This document shows positions 60,422 through 64,000 of a stretch of 64,000 bases of DNA, piece after piece. The stretch is from Paracandidimonas soli (GTDB lineage: Bacteria > Pseudomonadota > Gammaproteobacteria > Burkholderiales > Burkholderiaceae_B). Numbering within the stretch: the first letter of the stretch is position 1; every line of letters begins with the position of its first letter. The notes under the pieces were generated by a model that worked only from the letters and a program-made list of their open reading frames with translations, did not search any database and was not told where the DNA came from. Both the position numbers and the translations under genes were made by a program. The stretch is from assembly GCF_004342005.1 (NCBI RefSeq), contig NZ_SMBX01000012.1:27178-91177 (forward strand). Reading direction: 5' to 3'.

Positions 60422-62506
60422 ATGGCGGAAGCGGAAGACGTCATCACCGATGCGGCCCGGCACGCCACCATCTACGCTCGCGAACTGTGGCTGCGCCGGC
60501 GCGGCAAGGCCGATGCGCCTCGCCCCATCATCCTGGCGCAGGCCGCCGCTCGGCTGGACTTGCTGATCAGTGCCGTCTTCGAGCGCAGCTATCCTATTAG
60601 AGTGGCGCAAGTCCCGGCCGCGCCCACATTTCTGAAGAGCCTGTTTCACCGGTACGACGTAGCGCAGTCCGCATCGGCCTTGCCCGCCACCGACGGACGC
60701 GCCATCTGGCTGCCCAACAGCCTGGGCAGCACTGACTGGACCGAAGCCTTGCGGCAGTTTCGCACCCTGGCGCTGCTGCAGGCCATGCGCGCCTTGCGCG
60801 GCAGCGCCGACGTCCTGGCCGCCCCAGGCGAACCATTGTGTCCGCGCACCCAGGCGCTCTATCTGCTCCTGGAGGCGCAGGCTTGCGACCATGAACTGCT
60901 GCTGCGGCTGCCCGGCATGGCGCCGGCGGTGACGGCCCTGCGCCGGCAGGTGCTGGCCGGGCGCCCGGCTGTGGAGCGGCTGCCCGCGGCCTGCCGCGAA
61001 ATCGAAATCCGCCTGCGCGCCGCCTTGGCGGCGGACCCGGCCCCGGATCAGGCGCAGGGCGACACGCCCGGATTGCCCCTGTGCGCATCGCCCGCCGACT
61101 CCTTGCGGCAGGCACGCCTGTTCGTCCAGGCCATGGACCGCGACCCGGCGCAGGCCGGCGCCAGATTCCGGCCTGCAAGCGACAAGACTCCGCATACCCA
61201 CGCCGTCTTCAAAGACCTCTGGACCGGCGATCTCATTCCCCCCGCCGACCCGGGCGCGGACTCCCTTGAGGACGTGGCCTTGGCCGACCTGCGCAGCGAC
61301 GCCGCACGCAGCGCCCGCCTGCCGCGCAGCCCCAAAGAGCGCAAGGCGAATGAAGACGAAGACGACGACAAGCAGGGCGTATGGATGGTGCAGACCGCCG
61401 ACCCGCTGGAAAAGGCCGAAGACCCCATGGGGATGCAGCGCCCGGCCGACCGCGACCAGGACACCGCCGCCGAGGAATACGCCGACGCCCTGTCGGAACT
61501 GGAGCAGGCCAGGCTGGTCAGCAGCCCCACGCCCGCCAAGGAAATACTGCTGTCGGACGACCCGCCCGACAAGCGCGCCTCTGCCCGAAGCACGCCGGCG
61601 TCGGCGACCGAGCGCCTGTTGCGCTACCCCGAATGGGACTATCGCCTGGGCGGCTATCGCCACCCCGGCGCCGCCGTACACCTGCTTCCCGCCGAACCCG
61701 GCTCCCAAGCCTGGGTGGACAGCACCCTGGCCAGGCACCGCGGCATGCTCCACACCATACGCCGCCACTTCGACGTCCTGCGTCCCGAACGCCAATGGTT
61801 GCAGCGCCAGGCCGACGGCGACGACATTGATCTGGACGCCTGGATAGAAGCCGGCGCCGACGCCAGGGCCGGACTGCCCGTACCCCAGAACCTGTACCGG
61901 CAGCAGCGTCCCCAGGCGCGCAACCTGGCCATCATGCTGCTGGTCGACATCAGCGGGTCCACCGACTCCTGGCTGTCCGGCAACCGCCGCATCATCGATG
62001 TTGAGCGCGAAGCGCTGCTGCTGGTCGCCATCGCCCTGGAACATATGGGCGAGCCCTGCGCCATCCAGGCTTTCTCGGGCGAGGGGTCCCAGGGCGTCAC
62101 AGTGCGGCACATCAAGGATTTTTCCGAAGCGCACGGGCCAGATATTGCTTTGCGTATTGCCGCGCTGGAGCCGCAATACTACACGCGCAGCGGAGCGGCC
62201 TTGCGCCATGCTACGGCGCAGTTGATGAAGCAGCCCGCGCAGCACAGGCTGCTATTGTTGTTGTCGGATGGTAAGCCCAACGATGTGGACGAATACGAAG
62301 GCCGCTATGGTGTCGAAGACACCCGGCGTGCTGTTATTGAAGCTCGCATGCAGGGAGTGTTTCCCTTCTGCCTGACTATAGACCGCCAGGCTGCAAAGTA
62401 CCTGCCGGGCATGTTTGGAGTCGGGCAGTATGCTTTGTTGCAGGATCCGGTTGAGTTGCCTAAGGCTTTGCTGGCGTGGTTGCGGAAATTGGTGGGGGGA
62501 GGGTGA
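60422..62506 (+). CDS. norD: NorD, von Willebrand A domain protein
   Basis: A 694-residue cytosolic protein with an N-terminal helical part (MAEAEDVITDAARHATIYAR), a charged disordered middle (about 300-390, rich in D, E, K) and a C-terminal VWA domain with MIDAS DISGS at 509-513 and the later SDGKPND. It partners NorQ in activating NorB. ATG at 60422 follows GGAG and gives the standard N terminus; an in-frame start at 60368 lies in the repeat. Confidence 0.93.
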   Translation: MAEAEDVITDAARHATIYARELWLRRRGKADAPRPIILAQAAARLDLLISAVFERSYPIRVAQVPAAPTFLKSLFHRYDVAQSASALPATDGRAIWLPNSLGSTDWTEALRQFRTLALLQAMRALRGSADVLAAPGEPLCPRTQALYLLLEAQACDHELLLRLPGMAPAVTALRRQVLAGRPAVERLPAACREIEIRLRAALAADPAPDQAQGDTPGLPLCASPADSLRQARLFVQAMDRDPAQAGARFRPASDKTPHTHAVFKDLWTGDLIPPADPGADSLEDVALADLRSDAARSARLPRSPKERKANEDEDDDKQGVWMVQTADPLEKAEDPMGMQRPADRDQDTAAEEYADALSELEQARLVSSPTPAKEILLSDDPPDKRASARSTPASATERLLRYPEWDYRLGGYRHPGAAVHLLPAEPGSQAWVDSTLARHRGMLHTIRRHFDVLRPERQWLQRQADGDDIDLDAWIEAGADARAGLPVPQNLYRQQRPQARNLAIMLLVDISGSTDSWLSGNRRIIDVEREALLLVAIALEHMGEPCAIQAFSGEGSQGVTVRHIKDFSEAHGPDIALRIAALEPQYYTRSGAALRHATAQLMKQPAQHRLLLLLSDGKPNDVDEYEGRYGVEDTRRAVIEARMQGVFPFCLTIDRQAAKYLPGMFGVGQYALLQDPVELPKALLAWLRKLVGGG

Positions 62507-62510
62507 CGGA

Positions 62511-63152
62511 TTAATGGATACTGCCGCCGTAGATAAACTTGGGCATGCTCCAGCCGTAACGCAAGGCCAGTAGACGCAACGCTAGGCCGCTGCACATGGC
62601 GATTGCCATCACGCCATCGTGGTTCCAGTCCAATGACAAGCCGCCGATATATAGCAGGCCCGTAAAAATGGAAACGGTAGCGTAGAGTTCGGCTCGGAAT
62701 AGCAAAGGAATACTGTTGCATAAGAGATCGCGCAGGACGCCGCCTGCGCAGCCGGTAATCATGCCGGATGCGACGACGACTACCACGGGAAGCTCCAGAC
62801 TGATCGCGACATTGCATCCGATGACGGTAAACACAACCAATCCTACAGCGTCCAGGAACAAGAAAATGTTCCTCAGTTTGTGCATATAACGGGCAATGGC
62901 AATCGTGAATAGCGCGGCGCCCCCCGTGAGGAGCAGGTAGGAAGGATGCGCGACCCAGGTCAGTGGATGGTGGTCGAGCAGTACATCGCGCATGGAGCCA
63001 CCGCCTAGGGCCGTGACGCACCCCAGCAGGCAGACGCCTATCCAGTCCATCTCCCGCTTGCCCGCCGCCAGCGCAGCGGTCATGGCTTCAGCGATGATGG
63101 CAATCACGAAAAGCGTGTGCAGCAGGGATGTGGCTTCGAAGGTCGCGTTCAT
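62511..63152 (-). CDS. TRIC-type cation channel family protein (UPF0126)
   Basis: A 213-residue protein with seven hydrophobic helices and the family's two inverted-repeat motifs GGGSMRDVLL and AGGVLRDLLC, each with the conserved GGxxRD. Bacterial TRIC channels are trimeric, monovalent-cation selective; related YadS/YicG proteins have been linked to glycine uptake. Ends 4 bases from the convergent norD stop. Confidence 0.88.
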   Translation of the reverse strand: MNATFEATSLLHTLFVIAIIAEAMTAALAAGKREMDWIGVCLLGCVTALGGGSMRDVLLDHHPLTWVAHPSYLLLTGGAALFTIAIARYMHKLRNIFLFLDAVGLVVFTVIGCNVAISLELPVVVVVASGMITGCAGGVLRDLLCNSIPLLFRAELYATVSIFTGLLYIGGLSLDWNHDGVMAIAMCSGLALRLLALRYGWSMPKFIYGGSIH

Positions 63153-63355
63153 GCTTGGGATGATAGATCAGGCGAGCAGCGGGAGGGGAGTGGAGGCGGT
63201 ACGCCTCTTGCAGTGGGGGATTTTGAGTTTGCGTTCAAAGGTGTTTGTCTAGGGAAATGAGGTGAAGCTGAGCGTAGGTTGAGATAGACAAAAGTAATTG
63301 TTAATCAGTGGGTTAGCGTAGTTTATCGAAAACAAACGGGACTGGGGAGTGTACC

Positions 63356-63384
63356 TGTACTGTACCGAATTTCGGTACAGTACA
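63356..63384. promoter_or_regulatory. Perfect 14-1-14 palindrome after the nuclease-like gene
   Basis: TGTACTGTACCGAA-T-TTCGGTACAGTACA, with a further TGTAC just before it. It lies 9 bases past the stop of the gene at 63393 on the minus strand but lacks a T-run, so a terminator, an operator or an element end are all possible. The gap 63153-63355 shows no gene. Confidence 0.5.
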
Positions 63385-63392
63385 CATGGGCT

Positions 63393-63851
63393 TTAGTCTC
63401 TTACGTTTGAAGCTGATGGTTTGTTTGTGGACGAGGCATCAATTAAGACTATATCTGGGCTGCCTAATAGGCCCAGCTCGTTCAAGATGTCTTGAGTTCT
63501 TATCAATTCAGAATCGGAGAAGTACAGGATCACCTTGATAGAGCTTGACGTATTGTTCGCTGCTTCGTATACGCCCACCTGGTGCTTTAGATTTTGTTTG
63601 AGTTTGGAATTCGAGGCTAGCTTAAATTCGACTAGCGTTTTATCTGAGCTGCCTCTGGAGATCTTGTAGTCCACGGGGCCTCGTCCGTTATTTACTTCTC
63701 TATTGACGTCGAAGCCGCTATCAGCATACCAAGTTAACCGATACATTAATTGAAGATCCGCTTCTCTTTTTATGGGTTCTCCCTTTACATAGAAGAAGCG
63801 ATAGCCGTCTTGGTTTTCTATGACATCTTTTAGGTAGCTTATGCGTTTCAA
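63393..63851 (-). CDS. PD-(D/E)XK nuclease-fold protein, probably 5'-truncated
   Basis: A 152-residue frame (TTG start) in AT-rich DNA unlike its neighbours. The nuclease core is visible: D61 in GRGPVDYK, E75 and K77 in TLVEFKLAS and a helix with QVGVYEAA (Q91, Y95), the QxxxY pattern of RecB-like nucleases. The same frame stays open to 63938, reading sensible protein (RDSRGDSNYLAGSSFYSQGN), then meets a stop with no ATG, so the 5' part seems lost. Likely left from a defence or mobile element. 63939-64000 shows no recognisable gene. Confidence 0.6.
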   Translation of the reverse strand: MKRISYLKDVIENQDGYRFFYVKGEPIKREADLQLMYRLTWYADSGFDVNREVNNGRGPVDYKISRGSSDKTLVEFKLASNSKLKQNLKHQVGVYEAANNTSSSIKVILYFSDSELIRTQDILNELGLLGSPDIVLIDASSTNKPSASNVRD

Positions 63852-64000
63852 TGCTTCTTGGAAGCTATTTCCTTGGCTGTAGAATGAGCTCCCTGCTAAA
63901 TAGTTTGAATCGCCCCGGGAATCGCGGAGGCTGTTTGGTTAAAGTACAGCGTTCATCGGCACGGCGGCGGGGTGAGTACGGTGATAGAGTTCCTCCGCCT

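Noticed and set aside
60398..62245. A 615-codon open frame opposite norD
   Set aside because: Antisense shadow; the sense frame has the NorD VWA domain with intact MIDAS.

Overview
The window looks like a chromosome segment of a betaproteobacterium of the Alcaligenaceae (Bordetella/Achromobacter/Pusillimonas/Castellaniella type). The main reasons are five intact periplasmic receptors of the Bug (TctC-like) family plus one remnant, all without their TctA/TctB membrane partners, together with a monomeric NADP-isocitrate dehydrogenase, many small LysR-controlled acid-catabolism clusters, a GC-rich codon style, and a cytochrome c nitric oxide reductase operon that marks a denitrifier or NO-detoxifying bacterium. 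The species cannot be named from this. I saw no rRNA, tRNA or CRISPR array.

Layout. 1-7.5 kb: minus-strand catabolic genes (sugar-lactone type hydrolases, mtfA, two tandem Bug receptors, an SDR lacking its catalytic Tyr/Lys, a DHDPS-like aldolase, a cystathionine beta-lyase). 7.5-9.1 kb: a serine hydrolase after the scar of a deleted FecI-FecR-FecA type iron-signalling locus, in which sigma-factor and TonB-receptor ends are fused in one frame. 9.2-13 kb: PACE efflux pump, selD-selU, an unknown membrane protein. 13.1-14.1 kb: an IS3 transposase fragment fused to an Rpn-family remnant. 14.2-22.6 kb: CoA-linked catabolism (acyl-CoA dehydrogenase, fumarate-reductase-like flavoprotein, enoyl-CoA hydratase, Bug receptor, class III CoA-transferase, old yellow enzyme). 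22.7-25.3 kb: ArsR regulator, YeiH exporter with its divergent LysR. 25.3-30.5 kb: Bug receptor + argininosuccinate-lyase-like C-N lyase + MmgE/PrpD protein + LysR, a gene set like that for iminodisuccinate-type aminopolycarboxylates. 30.6-33.9 kb: Bug + AA_synth protein + alpha/beta hydrolase + GntR regulator behind a double palindromic operator.

33.9-42.4 kb: phospholipase D-like lipoprotein, GhrA, a Tat-exported dienelactone hydrolase, a collapsed Bug gene, icd, small proteins and a PIG-L deacetylase. 42.6-46.9 kb: a single-chain CydDC-like ABC exporter and an FMN reductase. 47-54.7 kb: an operon with a split AtuA, aldehyde dehydrogenase, iron alcohol dehydrogenase, then a TRAP transporter with its own textbook sigma-54 promoter. 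54.9-56.6 kb: a frameshifted exported amidohydrolase. 56.9-62.5 kb: norCBQD with a 42-residue membrane protein in front, an unusual di-haem NorC and a hairpin-rich gap between norQ and norD. That gap holds a structured repeat that also occurs after icd, with compensatory changes in its stem. 62.5-64 kb: a TRIC-type channel and an AT-rich PD-(D/E)XK nuclease gene, probably 5'-truncated.

The window mixes steady housekeeping genes with modular scavenging units (receptor + enzymes + regulator) for carboxylic acids, and carries several visible deletion scars. All functional statements come from reading translations and motifs by eye; no database search was run.
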